Counted from the first letter of the stretch, positions 13,719 to 22,974 are shown. The stretch is 41,890 nt of DNA from Bacteroidales bacterium (GCA_024402095.1 JAKSJU010000009.1:1-41890); one strand, 5' to 3'. Numbers and translations are program-made. Notes: a model not told the origin generated them from the letters alone.

Positions 13719-16301
13719 ATGAAAGCGTTATCCGGAATATGGCTTCCAGCAGCTATGGCATTGATGGTCATAGGCGGTTCGGTCAGCGTCAAAGGATCTG
13801 CCTCTGTCCCTTCACACAGTGAGTCCAGAGACACTATCATTTATTCTGAACCCGGATACAAGCTTCACCGCAAGGGTAATTTTGACGTCTCGACAATCGC
13901 AGACAGCCTTCTGTCCGGAGCCGATGACAGCCTTCTTTTCGGTCCGCAGGTTGACACTACCCCTGTACTTACCGCCAGAGACACCATTTTCGCCCCGGAC
14001 TCGCTCAGAGACATAGACCCGTTCCGATACAAATACTATGTTGCTCTGGTGGATCAGCCGACAAGAAAGTTTATTATTGACTCTCTGATGCAGTCCCACG
14101 ACACTCTGGTTGCCCACGAGATGTTCGAACTCGCATCCCTTGATTCTCTGGATGCGGTAAAGATAGATTCAGTATTCTGCGCAGATTCACTGGCAGCTGC
14201 CCGGGAAGCTTTCCTGCTGTGGTACAACTCGCTCGATCCAAAGGAACGTAAGAAGTATGACAGAGAGCAACGGGACATAATGAATATGGCCATTGCGGAC
14301 TCTATCCGCATGGAAAAGGAAGAAAAGAAAGCTATCAAGGACAGTATCATAGAAAACACCCCGCGTATCCTGGAGACATTCGCATTGAAAGACACAATGC
14401 AGTATCAGAGGATAATCAGGTGGAACCTTGATCAGGATTTCCACAAGATGAATGTCAATATTCCGGACACGTCCTTCAATTACTATTTCTATGACTTCCC
14501 TTTCCAGCGGAAAGACGTCAATTCGACCTGGCTAGGTACGGCGGGATCTCCTGTCCAGTACTACAATTACTTCAACAGGGACAGTGACGAAGGTATAGAT
14601 TTCTATGATGCCAACGAATCGTGGAGTTTCTCCCCGCGCACAATATGGCATTACAATTCGAAGACTCCATACACGGAAGCGGCTTATTGGGGCACGCTTC
14701 TGGCAAATACGAAGAAGGAATCGGACAATATTCATCTGTTCACCACACAGAATATCACGCCTGAATTCAACTTTTCGCTTCTGTACGACCGTTTCGGCAC
14801 CGGAGGTATTCTGGAGAACGAAAATTCTTCAAACAAGACTTTCGCACCGGCCTTGAACTATCTCGGGAAGAAATATACTTTACACGCAGGATATATATAT
14901 AACAAGATCGTCCGTGGTGAAAACGGAGGAATGACAGACAAAGGGTATATCAGGGATACCCTTATCGAGTCGAGAGAGATCCCGGTCAACCTGAAAGATG
15001 CGTCTTCTACAATATACAAGAACACTTTCTTCCTTGACCAGCAGTTCTGCATTCCGTTCAATTTCATCGAAAAGGCAAAAGCCCGCAAGGACAGCACATA
15101 CATTTACAACCCGGACTCCCTGTACAGGGACATCACAACCGCATATATCGGTCACAGCTCCGAATACTCTACATACCGGAGACTCTACACCGATAATATC
15201 ACCACCGAGGAAGCCAGAAAGTTCTACCATGATGACGGAGTCACTTCCAGCAATGACTCACTGGGCGTCGCAAAACTGGAGAACAAGGTTTATCTCCGGT
15301 TGCAGCCTTGGTCCAGTGATGCCGTAGTCTCCAAGCTTGAAGCCGGGATCGGTGACCTTATGCTCAGATACTCCGACAGTTCCAGGGTCAACTACAATTC
15401 CCACTATACCGAAAATTCCATATTCGCATACGCAGGAGTTGAAGGGCAAATCGGAAGACATATCGAGTGGGACGCCAAAGGAAAGCTGAATTTTGCAGGA
15501 GACAAAACCGGTGACTTCTACATAGGAGGCAACGCTCTATATAGGATATTCCCTTTCAGACGAGCAAAAGGCAGTCCGCTCAGTGTTTCGGCTCATTTTG
15601 AGACCAGCCTCAAAGAACCTTCATTCTACCAGAAAAGGATGTTCACTTCCCACTACCAATGGGACAACACCGATTTGAAGAAGACTTCTTCCACAAAGAT
15701 TGAGGCCCGTCTGGACATACCGCACTGGAAGCTTGAAGCATTTTTCGGTTATTCCGTTGTAAGCAACTCAATGTACTATGACAGTTTGGGCATTTCAAGG
15801 CAGCATGCCCCTGCGGTCAATATACTTTCCGCTTCACTCAGGAAGGAATTCGTGATAGCAGATTTCCTTCATCTGGACAACAAGGTGCTGTTCCAGTATT
15901 CATCTGACCAGTCAGTCATCCCTTTGCCTACCATAGCCCTCAACCTTAGATATTTCATCCAGTTCCCGGTCAAGAGAAACGTTATGGACATGCAGATCGG
16001 AGTAAACGGTTTCTACAACACAGCATGGTATTCACCGGCATGGAACCCTGCATTGGGAGTCTTCCACAACCAGACAGAATCAAAATACGAGAACGGCCCG
16101 TATTTTGATGTGTTCATCAACATGCAGTGGAAGAGGGCCTGCATTTTCGTGAAATATGAAAACGCAGGAATGGGATGGCCTATGGAAAAAGCAGACTATT
16201 TCAGTGCACACAATTATATCGTAACCCAGAGGGGCTTCAAATTCGGAATCTTCTGGCCGTTCTATATTCTTCCCGGCAAGGGAAATGCGCATAAGGATTG
16301 A
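13719..16301 (+). CDS. putative porin, Porin_10-like outer-membrane protein
   Basis: From the ATG at 13719 the protein has 860 residues. A signal peptide (about 1-28) leads into a Ser/Asp-rich periplasmic region (about 29-230) with repeated SLDSLDAVKIDS-type acidic segments and a charged helix around LDPKERKKYDREQRD. The rest (about 240-860) is rich in alternating aromatic and polar strands (YYFYDFPF, WSFSPRTIWHYN, FLHLDNKVLFQYSSD) and ends in the aromatic-rich stretch FKFGIFWPFYILPGKGNAHKD, as expected for a large beta-barrel. This matches the 'putative porin' family common in Bacteroidota. The substrate is unknown. An upstream in-frame TTG at 13704 is rejected because it lies in the -7 box. 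The stop codon overlaps the start of the transglycosylase gene. Confidence 0.85.
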   Translation: MKALSGIWLPAAMALMVIGGSVSVKGSASVPSHSESRDTIIYSEPGYKLHRKGNFDVSTIADSLLSGADDSLLFGPQVDTTPVLTARDTIFAPDSLRDIDPFRYKYYVALVDQPTRKFIIDSLMQSHDTLVAHEMFELASLDSLDAVKIDSVFCADSLAAAREAFLLWYNSLDPKERKKYDREQRDIMNMAIADSIRMEKEEKKAIKDSIIENTPRILETFALKDTMQYQRIIRWNLDQDFHKMNVNIPDTSFNYYFYDFPFQRKDVNSTWLGTAGSPVQYYNYFNRDSDEGIDFYDANESWSFSPRTIWHYNSKTPYTEAAYWGTLLANTKKESDNIHLFTTQNITPEFNFSLLYDRFGTGGILENENSSNKTFAPALNYLGKKYTLHAGYIYNKIVRGENGGMTDKGYIRDTLIESREIPVNLKDASSTIYKNTFFLDQQFCIPFNFIEKAKARKDSTYIYNPDSLYRDITTAYIGHSSEYSTYRRLYTDNITTEEARKFYHDDGVTSSNDSLGVAKLENKVYLRLQPWSSDAVVSKLEAGIGDLMLRYSDSSRVNYNSHYTENSIFAYAGVEGQIGRHIEWDAKGKLNFAGDKTGDFYIGGNALYRIFPFRRAKGSPLSVSAHFETSLKEPSFYQKRMFTSHYQWDNTDLKKTSSTKIEARLDIPHWKLEAFFGYSVVSNSMYYDSLGISRQHAPAVNILSASLRKEFVIADFLHLDNKVLFQYSSDQSVIPLPTIALNLRYFIQFPVKRNVMDMQIGVNGFYNTAWYSPAWNPALGVFHNQTESKYENGPYFDVFINMQWKRACIFVKYENAGMGWPMEKADYFSAHNYIVTQRGFKFGIFWPFYILPGKGNAHKD

Positions 16302-17299
16302 TTAGCAGAAAAGACATAATCGCCATTGCAATAACTGCAGTCCTGATATTGGGAGCGGCTATCGCTTCACTGGCGTACAAGGAAAAGGAATCTTTCAGCC
16401 TCAATGACCATATTATATGTGTCATTGAAACCGGCTGCTACTCCGAATCCGACGGTCTCGCCGCAGGTTACGGATATTATCTTCTTGAAAAATACTCCGA
16501 AAGCTGTGGGAAAACTCTGGACATCCGCCTTTCGAACACACCAGGACTGGTGGATTCCCTTCGTTCAGGGGCAATAGACGTCCTGGTCCTTCCGATGCGG
16601 GACACCGTCGATAATCTCAGCGGGTTGACCATATCAAATCCTATTGACAGTCTGTTATGCTGGGTCCTGGACGAAAAATATTCCGATGACGTCGACAGTG
16701 TCAACAAATGGATCGAGCAGTGGCAGGATAACCATGAAAATGACCGGATAAGACAGCGCTTCCTCAACACATTCAATCCTTACCGCAGAAAGAGCGGATC
16801 CTCCTTCCTGTCTCCGTATGACGACATTATCAGGAAGTATGCTTCCCATATCAAATGGGACTGGAGGCTGCTTGCCGCGGTTATTTATCAGGAATCCCAT
16901 TTCCGCATCGACGTGAAGTCCAGAAGAGGCGCCATGGGACTTATGCAGATGATGCCGGGCACTGCCGAACAAATGGGGGTCGAAGACATCATCAATCCGG
17001 AAAAGGGCATTGAAGCGGGGGCGAAATACCTCCACCGTCTTTCAAGGGACTTCAAGTTTATCGATGATGAGGACGAGAGGGTAAGATTTACACTGGCATC
17101 TTATAATGCAGGCGCAGCCAGAATCAATGACTGCATCGAATATGCCCGGGAGCAAGGGGTGGACCCTACAATATGGGACAACATTGTCAGCATCATCCCG
17201 AATATGAGGGAAGAAGGGTTGTTCCAAGGAATTGAGACAATTGCATACGTCGAGACCGTTCTCGGCATATACGGAGAATTCTGCAGAATCTGCCCTTAA
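16298..17299 (+). CDS. MltF-like lytic transglycosylase with solute-binding-like domain
   Basis: This 333-residue periplasmic enzyme has an N-terminal membrane anchor or signal (about 8-26) followed by a shortened solute-binding-like domain (about 37-125, with DVLVLPMRDTVDNLS). The SLT domain (about 175-330) has catalytic Glu199 in YQESHF, then GAMGLMQMMPGTAEQMG and LASYNAGAARI, all standard family 1 lytic transglycosylase motifs. It cleaves peptidoglycan glycan strands to anhydro-muropeptides. The start is TTG, overlapping the porin stop (TTGA); there is no ATG before residue 100 and the signal sequence begins immediately, so the TTG is favoured. It ends one base before the stop of the convergent permease gene. 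Confidence 0.88.
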   Translation: MISRKDIIAIAITAVLILGAAIASLAYKEKESFSLNDHIICVIETGCYSESDGLAAGYGYYLLEKYSESCGKTLDIRLSNTPGLVDSLRSGAIDVLVLPMRDTVDNLSGLTISNPIDSLLCWVLDEKYSDDVDSVNKWIEQWQDNHENDRIRQRFLNTFNPYRRKSGSSFLSPYDDIIRKYASHIKWDWRLLAAVIYQESHFRIDVKSRRGAMGLMQMMPGTAEQMGVEDIINPEKGIEAGAKYLHRLSRDFKFIDDEDERVRFTLASYNAGAARINDCIEYAREQGVDPTIWDNIVSIIPNMREEGLFQGIETIAYVETVLGIYGEFCRICP

Positions 17300-18436
17300 T
17301 CACTTCACCCTGACAGTCTCCGCAGGATCTATCCTTGAGATGAAAAGTGAAGGAATCAGCAGCAATATCATTATTACGGCATATGCCGTGACGTCTGCAA
17401 CAAGCACCTGAAGGAGGTTGAGCTCCACCGGCACATACGAAACAAAATAATTGGCAGGATCGAGTTTGATGAATCGCGTGGCTGACTGAATGCCGCAGAA
17501 AAGGAATGCCGCGATATTGCCGGCAGCCATCCCCTTCAGCACTATCCCTGACGAAAGCCTGAGAAACACACCTGCTATTGAAGAATCTTTCATCCCCATT
17601 GTCTTGAGCGTTCCTATTGTCGAAACACTCCTGAACAAAAGTATCAGCAGACCGGAAATCATGTTGAACGCTGCCACAAGAATCATCAGGATAAGAATGG
17701 CAAGTACGTTGAAATCTATAAGGTCCAGCCAATCGAACATGTTGCCGTACCTGTGGGCTGACGAGCGTGCGATAAGCGGATAACAGACCGCTCCGACTTC
17801 AGCCTCTTTCTCATTCATCAGCATTCTGGTCCTGTAGGCCGGCTCCAGAGTAATCTCCAGCGCAGAGGCCTCGTTGGCTTCCCATCCGTTCAGACGTCTC
17901 AAATCATCAATAGAGGCATATACAATCAGATTTTCTTCATTGTCAATGGCACTTTCGTATATATTCGCGACTTTGAACTTTCTGATTCTCACTTTCTCTC
18001 CGACAAAATATGCCGTCATCTCATCACCGGCTGACAGTCGCAGTGTCTTGGCTATCTTGGAAGGCACTCTCACCTCCAATGAAGAGGAATCGGCCGGGAT
18101 GCCTTTGAAAAGCACCCCTTTGATTCCTTCATCTGTCTTTACTATGCCGGCTCTATAGACGGCAGGAGTGATTGATTTAACCCCTTTGACCGTTCTCACC
18201 TTTTCCACAAAAGGAAGATCAGTCAATATAGGGTCTGTATCACTGTAAAAGTTCTGATAAATGTCAGCAATTTGTATGTCGCCGGCTATTTCCGATACGC
18301 CGTCCCTGATTTCCCTGCGGAAACCACCGGCCACCGATATCGATACTATTATTATCAAGAAGGATATGGCTATCGCCCAGACAGCCAATTTCCCCTTGAA
18401 TCCAAGCCTGCGTGATACAAAAGCTACAGACTCCAT
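17300..18436 (-). CDS. LolC/LolE-like ABC permease (FtsX family)
   Basis: This 378-residue protein has the MacB/FtsX layout: one N-terminal membrane helix (about 18-40), a large periplasmic domain (about 41-240), then three membrane helices near 245-270, 295-320 and 345-370. The ending LFISRIDPAETVRVK, with the short PAETVR-type tail, is typical of LolC/LolE. LolCDE extracts mature lipoproteins from the inner membrane. No ATPase (LolD) or second permease is adjacent, so it probably works with partners encoded elsewhere, as a homodimer or heterodimer. The start codon overlaps the stop of the M13 peptidase gene by one base (TAATG), showing translational coupling. Confidence 0.83.
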   Translation of the reverse strand: MESVAFVSRRLGFKGKLAVWAIAISFLIIIVSISVAGGFRREIRDGVSEIAGDIQIADIYQNFYSDTDPILTDLPFVEKVRTVKGVKSITPAVYRAGIVKTDEGIKGVLFKGIPADSSSLEVRVPSKIAKTLRLSAGDEMTAYFVGEKVRIRKFKVANIYESAIDNEENLIVYASIDDLRRLNGWEANEASALEITLEPAYRTRMLMNEKEAEVGAVCYPLIARSSAHRYGNMFDWLDLIDFNVLAILILMILVAAFNMISGLLILLFRSVSTIGTLKTMGMKDSSIAGVFLRLSSGIVLKGMAAGNIAAFLFCGIQSATRFIKLDPANYFVSYVPVELNLLQVLVADVTAYAVIMILLLIPSLFISRIDPAETVRVK

Positions 18437-20451
18437 TACCAGATTATTACTCTCTCCTCTTCTGGACGGTACATCGGATCACCCTCCTTGATGCCGAATG
18501 CATCAAAGAAAGTCTGGAGATTCTTTAGAGACACGTTAACCCTGTTCTTCCCGAGAGAATGCACGTCCATGTTGGTACGGCGCACTCTTTCGGCCTCAGT
18601 AATATTGTCTGCCCAGACATGAGCATATCCGAGATAGAATCTCTGGTCTGCAGTAAGGCCGTCAATAGGTTCCGGTTCCTCTCCGCCCAAAGCATTTTTC
18701 AAAGCGGAGTATGCTACACGCAGACCTCCCTGGTCAGCGATATTCTCACCAAGAGTGAATTTTCCGTTTGCCATAAGACCGGGCTGGATTTCAACAGCGT
18801 CAAACTGATCGGCTAGTTTTGCAGTGATCTCCCTGAAAGAGCGGTCATCTTCCTCTGTCCACCATGATGCCATGTTTCCGTCCTTGTCAAAGAGGCGGCC
18901 CTGGTCATCGAATCCATGTGTCATCTCATGTCCTATTACTACTCCGATTGCTCCATAATTAACTGCATCGTCCGCATCTGCGTTAAAGAAAGGCGGCTGG
19001 AGGATGGCTGCAGGGAAGCATATTTCATTTGTTGTAGGATTATAGTATGCGTTCACAGTCTGTGGAGTCATGCCCCATTCCGTTCTGTCAGTAGCCTTGC
19101 CGAGTTTGTTCATGTTGTCAGCAATATACCACATGCTAGCCGCACGCAGATTCTCATAATAACTCTTCTGAGGATCAACCTCAAGAGTACTATAGTCTTT
19201 CCATTTGTCAGGATAGCCTATCTTGACAGTAAAGTTTGCAAGTTTCTCCAAAGCATAAGCCTTGGTCTCGTCTCCCATCCACTCAAGCGCTTCGATATGC
19301 TGGCCGAGAGCCGTCTTGAGGTTGCCGACAAGTTCAAGCACGCGCTGCTTGTTCTCTTCCGGGAAATACTTCTCGACATACATCTTGCCCACGGCTTCTC
19401 CGAGAAGTCTGTTAGGAATGGCCATTGCCCTCTTCCAACGCGGTTTCTGTTCCGTCACCCCGCTCATCTGTGTGCTGAAGAAGTCAAAGTATACATCATA
19501 GAACTCATCGCTCAGAGAATTGCATGCTCCCATAATGACAGATCCGGCGAGATAGTCCTTGAGCTTCCTGATATCGGCAGAAGCAAAGTACTTGGCGAAA
19601 CCTTCAAAGAAAGAAGGCTGTTCGACGATTATCTTATCCTGTTCAGGGACTCCGAGAATTCTAAAATACTCAGCGAAATCGAATCCAGGGAAGCCGCTGC
19701 AGATATCGGAAGTGCTCATAGGGTTGTTCAGACTGAGCATATCCCTGTTCTGCAATTTTGTCCATGAGACTTCAGCAAGACTACTTTCAACCTCAAACGC
19801 ATTGTCCGCAGCTGCCTGTGCGTCTTCTGATCCTGCCTTTTCAAACAGGCTGACAAGCATTTTCCTGTATCCCTCGCGCAAAGCGGCATTTGCATCATCA
19901 AGGTAATAATCCCTATCACCCATTCCAAGACCGCCTTGCCCCATGTAGAGAACCTGCATGTTGCTGTCAGTGAGATCGGAATCTACTCCTGTACCGAAAA
20001 AAGCTTCTTCGCCGGACATATGCAGGTCAGCAACAAGAGCTACCATTCCGGCCTTGTCATTGACAGCATAAATCTGGTCTATATACTTTTTTAACGGTTC
20101 GAAGCCTTCCGCATTCCTCCTGACAGAATCAAGACCCTGCTTGTAAAGGTCAGAAATCTTCTGCTCCACGGAGCCGGCCTCAGCTTTTATGTCCGTCATA
20201 GACTGGAACAGTTCGTTGAGCCTCTGCTGGTTCATCTCGTCAAGCGCATCGAATGACCCGTATCTCGCATACTCGGGCTTAAGAGGATGCTTGACCTGCC
20301 AGCCTCCATTTGCATACTGATAAAAATCCTGTCCCGGCGCAACAGTCAGGTCCATATCGGTCAGGTCTATTGCAGGGACGGTCGCCTGCTTCGGAGTACA
20401 TGCTGAAAACATAATCAATGATACAGCTGTCAAAAGTGTGATTCTTTTCAT
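18436..20451 (-). CDS. M13 (neprilysin/PepO-type) metallopeptidase, lipoprotein
   Basis: This 671-residue zinc endopeptidase has the full M13 domain. Its marks are NAYY at 467-470 (substrate backbone binding), zinc site HEMTH at 508-512, the third ligand and partner aspartate in ENIAD at 569-573, and the C-terminal MYRPEEERVIIW, the usual M13 ending. The signal peptide MKRITLLTAVSLIMFSAC ends in a lipobox-like FSAC, so lipidation at Cys18 is likely and the enzyme would be an envelope lipoprotein degrading small peptides. It lies 11 bp after the repeat protein and overlaps the LolC/E-like permease by one base. An association with a lipoprotein sorting permease in one operon is plausible but may be chance. 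Confidence 0.93.
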   Translation of the reverse strand: MKRITLLTAVSLIMFSACTPKQATVPAIDLTDMDLTVAPGQDFYQYANGGWQVKHPLKPEYARYGSFDALDEMNQQRLNELFQSMTDIKAEAGSVEQKISDLYKQGLDSVRRNAEGFEPLKKYIDQIYAVNDKAGMVALVADLHMSGEEAFFGTGVDSDLTDSNMQVLYMGQGGLGMGDRDYYLDDANAALREGYRKMLVSLFEKAGSEDAQAAADNAFEVESSLAEVSWTKLQNRDMLSLNNPMSTSDICSGFPGFDFAEYFRILGVPEQDKIIVEQPSFFEGFAKYFASADIRKLKDYLAGSVIMGACNSLSDEFYDVYFDFFSTQMSGVTEQKPRWKRAMAIPNRLLGEAVGKMYVEKYFPEENKQRVLELVGNLKTALGQHIEALEWMGDETKAYALEKLANFTVKIGYPDKWKDYSTLEVDPQKSYYENLRAASMWYIADNMNKLGKATDRTEWGMTPQTVNAYYNPTTNEICFPAAILQPPFFNADADDAVNYGAIGVVIGHEMTHGFDDQGRLFDKDGNMASWWTEEDDRSFREITAKLADQFDAVEIQPGLMANGKFTLGENIADQGGLRVAYSALKNALGGEEPEPIDGLTADQRFYLGYAHVWADNITEAERVRRTNMDVHSLGKNRVNVSLKNLQTFFDAFGIKEGDPMYRPEEERVIIW

Positions 20452-20462
20452 ATTTATTTGTT

Positions 20463-21383
20463 TTACTTCTTTGCATTTGACAATGCCTGCATTCTTCCCT
20501 GGGCTGAAAGCCTTTCGGTATCGGATTCAGTTATCTCTATCAGTACAGGCAGATATTTCATTTCAAGCTTGGTATCCTTGTTCCTTCTGGCTATCAGGAT
20601 AGTGTTCCGCACAGCAGAATAGTCTTTCGGATCGATTTTCAGCACCTGCGCATAGCTTTTCAGCGCTTTGCCGCTATTGCCTCCGACCAACCAATATGTA
20701 CCCTGGTTGCTCAGAAAGACAGTATATTTCGGATAATACTTGCTCATCTTGACGGATATGTCCATGAATGAGTTCATAGATACGGCGCTGCCGATAGTGA
20801 AATATGTGTAGCAGAATTCCTGTATGGCATCCAGATAATCATCTTTGGTCAGGTCCTCGCCTTTATACTTCCATGCCGGATGCTTCGTCTCATTCAAGTT
20901 GATGAGGTTGTTCAGCTCCTTCGTGGCCATTTCCGGGAATTCCTTCTCGTAACTTATCAGAGAACTGATCTTTTCGTATCTGTATGAAATTTCGTCAGGA
21001 TAGAGGGAAATCAGTTTGTCAAGCACCTTCTGCGCCTGGCCGAAAGGCTCGTCATCAAAGAAGGTCTCCTCAAAGTAACCTACATCCATACCGTTCTCAT
21101 CTTTTAGTACTACTGTCGGGGAACTGCCCATGAACTTGCTCTGGTATTTTGGAACCACTTCCGTATACCTCGCCCTGGCAAGATAATATTGATATCTGGC
21201 CAGCAGCATGTCCGCATTGGTCGGCTCTGCGGCTTCCCATTTATCAATTATCGTCTCCACGCCCACGCCGTCATAACCGACATTCCGCACCTGGCGGTCA
21301 TAACGGGCCTTAAAATCTGAATCCTGGGCAAAAGCAGCCACAGACATTGCCACAAGGGCTGTCGTTACAAGCAGTTTTCTCAT
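20463..21383 (-). CDS. periplasmic TPR-like protein of unknown function
   Basis: From the ATG at 21381-21383 the protein has 306 residues: a clear signal peptide (MRKLLVTTALVAMSVAAFAQ) and a soluble, mostly helical body. The helical segments ADMLLARYQYYLARARYTE, QAQKVLDKLISLYPDEISY and GKALKSYAQVLKIDPKDYS match tetratricopeptide-like spacing, with the last one closest to the TPR consensus. No catalytic motif is seen. It probably is a protein-protein interaction scaffold in the periplasm; such single-copy TPR proteins are common in Bacteroidales. The start is two bases after the RsmF-like stop, and a possible TTG start overlapping that stop is rejected. It precedes the M13 peptidase by 11 bp. 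Confidence 0.72.
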   Translation of the reverse strand: MRKLLVTTALVAMSVAAFAQDSDFKARYDRQVRNVGYDGVGVETIIDKWEAAEPTNADMLLARYQYYLARARYTEVVPKYQSKFMGSSPTVVLKDENGMDVGYFEETFFDDEPFGQAQKVLDKLISLYPDEISYRYEKISSLISYEKEFPEMATKELNNLINLNETKHPAWKYKGEDLTKDDYLDAIQEFCYTYFTIGSAVSMNSFMDISVKMSKYYPKYTVFLSNQGTYWLVGGNSGKALKSYAQVLKIDPKDYSAVRNTILIARRNKDTKLEMKYLPVLIEITESDTERLSAQGRMQALSNAKK

Positions 21384-21385
21384 AT

Positions 21386-22549
21386 TCAAATAATATCCAT
21401 TAATATTCTTCTTCCCTGAGGGAGAAGGTTGTTACACCTTTTTCCTATGTTTTTTACAAATCCGAGCGGGACTCCACAATATGTCAGAACATTGTACCCA
21501 AGTTTTGAATCAGGAATCACAAGGCTGTCACGGTGCAGAAAATGCAAGGCCGTAAGCCTGTCGACTTCCACGCAGTGGAACTCATTCCTGTCAAAGTCAA
21601 GGCATAATGCCCAGTCCGCATCCGGCACAAAATCCTTGCCTTTCATCCCGCCCTTGCGGACTCCTTTCCTCAGAGGTCTAACCACATCGAAAAGTTTCTG
21701 AAGATCAGCGGTTCCGGCAGAAGTCGCAGAGGTCTTGCACAAGGCACCCGCCCACTGTCCCTCGCCAGGGACCACACCAGCTTTAAGAAGACTTCCATGC
21801 TCTGTGCGTTGTATCCCGAAGTCTTCGAATCCGTTTTCCGGAGTGATAATTTCTCCGCCGAGTTCGGATGCCGCCCACTCCAGATTATCGTCGTTTTCCG
21901 CCTTCTCGTACGTACACGTTGAGTATATCAGATAGCCTCCGGATTTCAATGCCGGCCACACATCGGCAAGAATACGTTTTTGTCTTGCTGCGCACAATGC
22001 GACATTCTCTTCGCTCCACTGCTCGACAGCCTTCTGATCCTTGCGGAACATCCCTTCGCCACTGCATGGCACATCCGCCACTATTATGTCAAAGAATCCC
22101 GGACATCTTCCGAATACTGCAGGGTCTGCGGAAGTGACGACCACATTGGGGTCTCCCCATTTCGCTACGTTATCGCACAACACAGAAACCCGCTGCTTCA
22201 TAACTTCATTGCTGACAAGCAGGAAATCATCCCCGAACCTTTCCCTCAAGGAAGACGAGATGTCAGTTGTCTTACCCCCTGGTGCCGCACACAGGTCAAG
22301 TACCCTCAACCCCCCAGTCTCAATCCTATCAAGTAATTTCCTGAACAGGTACCCTACGAACATAGCCGAAGAGTCCTGCACATAGTAGCAGCCCGCATGC
22401 AGCAGAGGGTCCAGGGTAAACACCGGCCTCTCGGGAAGGATGAAACCGTACTCATTCCAGGGAACCTTCACCGCATTCTTCAGAATCTGAATTTCTCCGG
22501 AAGGCTTCTTGAAAGGATTCAACCTGACTGATACGGAAGCTTCAGACAT
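21386..22549 (-). CDS. RsmF/YebU-like rRNA (cytosine-C5)-methyltransferase, N-terminally short
   Basis: This 387-residue protein has the NOL1/NOP2/Sun core: SAM-binding LDLCAAPGGKTTD (about 85-97), ADVPCSGEGMFRKD (about 158-171) and the catalytic pair of cysteines in PCSGEG and STCTYEKAEND. The C-terminal domain resembles the extra domain of RsmF that contacts rRNA. It methylates cytosine in 16S rRNA (or a related site). It begins with MSEASVSVRLNPFKK, where homologues normally have about 25-35 residues before SVRLNP; an in-frame stop directly upstream of the ATG shows that the missing part is not encoded. It overlaps the START-like gene upstream by 8 bp. Confidence 0.86.
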   Translation of the reverse strand: MSEASVSVRLNPFKKPSGEIQILKNAVKVPWNEYGFILPERPVFTLDPLLHAGCYYVQDSSAMFVGYLFRKLLDRIETGGLRVLDLCAAPGGKTTDISSSLRERFGDDFLLVSNEVMKQRVSVLCDNVAKWGDPNVVVTSADPAVFGRCPGFFDIIVADVPCSGEGMFRKDQKAVEQWSEENVALCAARQKRILADVWPALKSGGYLIYSTCTYEKAENDDNLEWAASELGGEIITPENGFEDFGIQRTEHGSLLKAGVVPGEGQWAGALCKTSATSAGTADLQKLFDVVRPLRKGVRKGGMKGKDFVPDADWALCLDFDRNEFHCVEVDRLTALHFLHRDSLVIPDSKLGYNVLTYCGVPLGFVKNIGKRCNNLLPQGRRILMDII

Positions 22550-22937
22550 TCAACGAGTCAACTATTTTATCCAATCCTTCCTGGATCTTCTTTCCAAGCA
22601 TCGCCTTCATCATCAGGTTGAGATCCGCATCTACCTCCAGCCAGAAATCTGTCTTTCCGGCTTCCTGCGCAGGATCGAAATGAATCGATATCCCGAAATG
22701 GAAAGGAGCATTGTTATCCTGAATCTGCAGTAAAGAATATGGCACCCTGCCTGTCATCCTGACTCCGATGGTGAAGCCCTGAACCGTAGCGGTCAGAGTA
22801 TCATAATCGGCTGTAATTGTGGCCTGGGCATCAGGAGGGACCATTCTGGCAAAGTTACTAAGGTCCACAAAGGACATGTACATCTCCGCCTGCGATTTGT
22901 TTACGATTCCATGCTTGCTCTTATACTGCGCTGACAT
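22542..22937 (-). CDS. SRPBCC/START-like domain protein
   Basis: This 131-residue single-domain protein has alternating beta strands (ATITADYDTLTATVQGFTIGVRM, FHFGISIHFD, KTDFWLEVDADL) and a C-terminal helix (MMKAMLGKKIQEGLDKIVDSL), which is the SRPBCC (polyketide cyclase/START) outline. Proteins of this size are widely kept in Bacteroidota without a known ligand. There is no signal peptide, so it is cytoplasmic. The ATG at 22935-22937 is chosen over longer frames that would pass through the -7 boxes. It leads the five-gene minus-strand operon, overlaps the next gene by 8 bp, and shares a divergent promoter region with the Nudix gene. Confidence 0.7.
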   Translation of the reverse strand: MSAQYKSKHGIVNKSQAEMYMSFVDLSNFARMVPPDAQATITADYDTLTATVQGFTIGVRMTGRVPYSLLQIQDNNAPFHFGISIHFDPAQEAGKTDFWLEVDADLNLMMKAMLGKKIQEGLDKIVDSLNV

Positions 22938-22945
22938 AATTTTAC

Positions 22946-22953
22946 TATTTTTG
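22946..22953 (+). promoter_or_regulatory. -7 box TATTTTTG of the Nudix gene
   Basis: An exact TAnnTTTG on the plus strand lies 21 nt before the Nudix ATG. Here the plus box is to the left of the minus box, so the two promoters point towards each other and the starts would overlap. Confidence 0.55.
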
Positions 22954-22960
22954 TAAGTTA

Positions 22961-22968
22961 CAAATATA
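22961..22968 (-). promoter_or_regulatory. -7 box TATATTTG of the START-like operon
   Basis: An exact TAnnTTTG on the minus strand lies 23 nt before the ATG at 22937, crossing the promoter of the Nudix gene. Confidence 0.55.
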
Positions 22969-22974
22969 GGAAAA

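Noticed and set aside
16298..17299. CRISPR array, transposase or phage genes anywhere in the window
   Set aside because: No regularly spaced repeats, no IS ends and no transposase, integrase or capsid motifs were found on either strand.
18916..19767. 283-codon plus-strand frame
   Set aside because: It is antisense to the M13 peptidase, which has all family motifs; the composition is that of a shadow frame.
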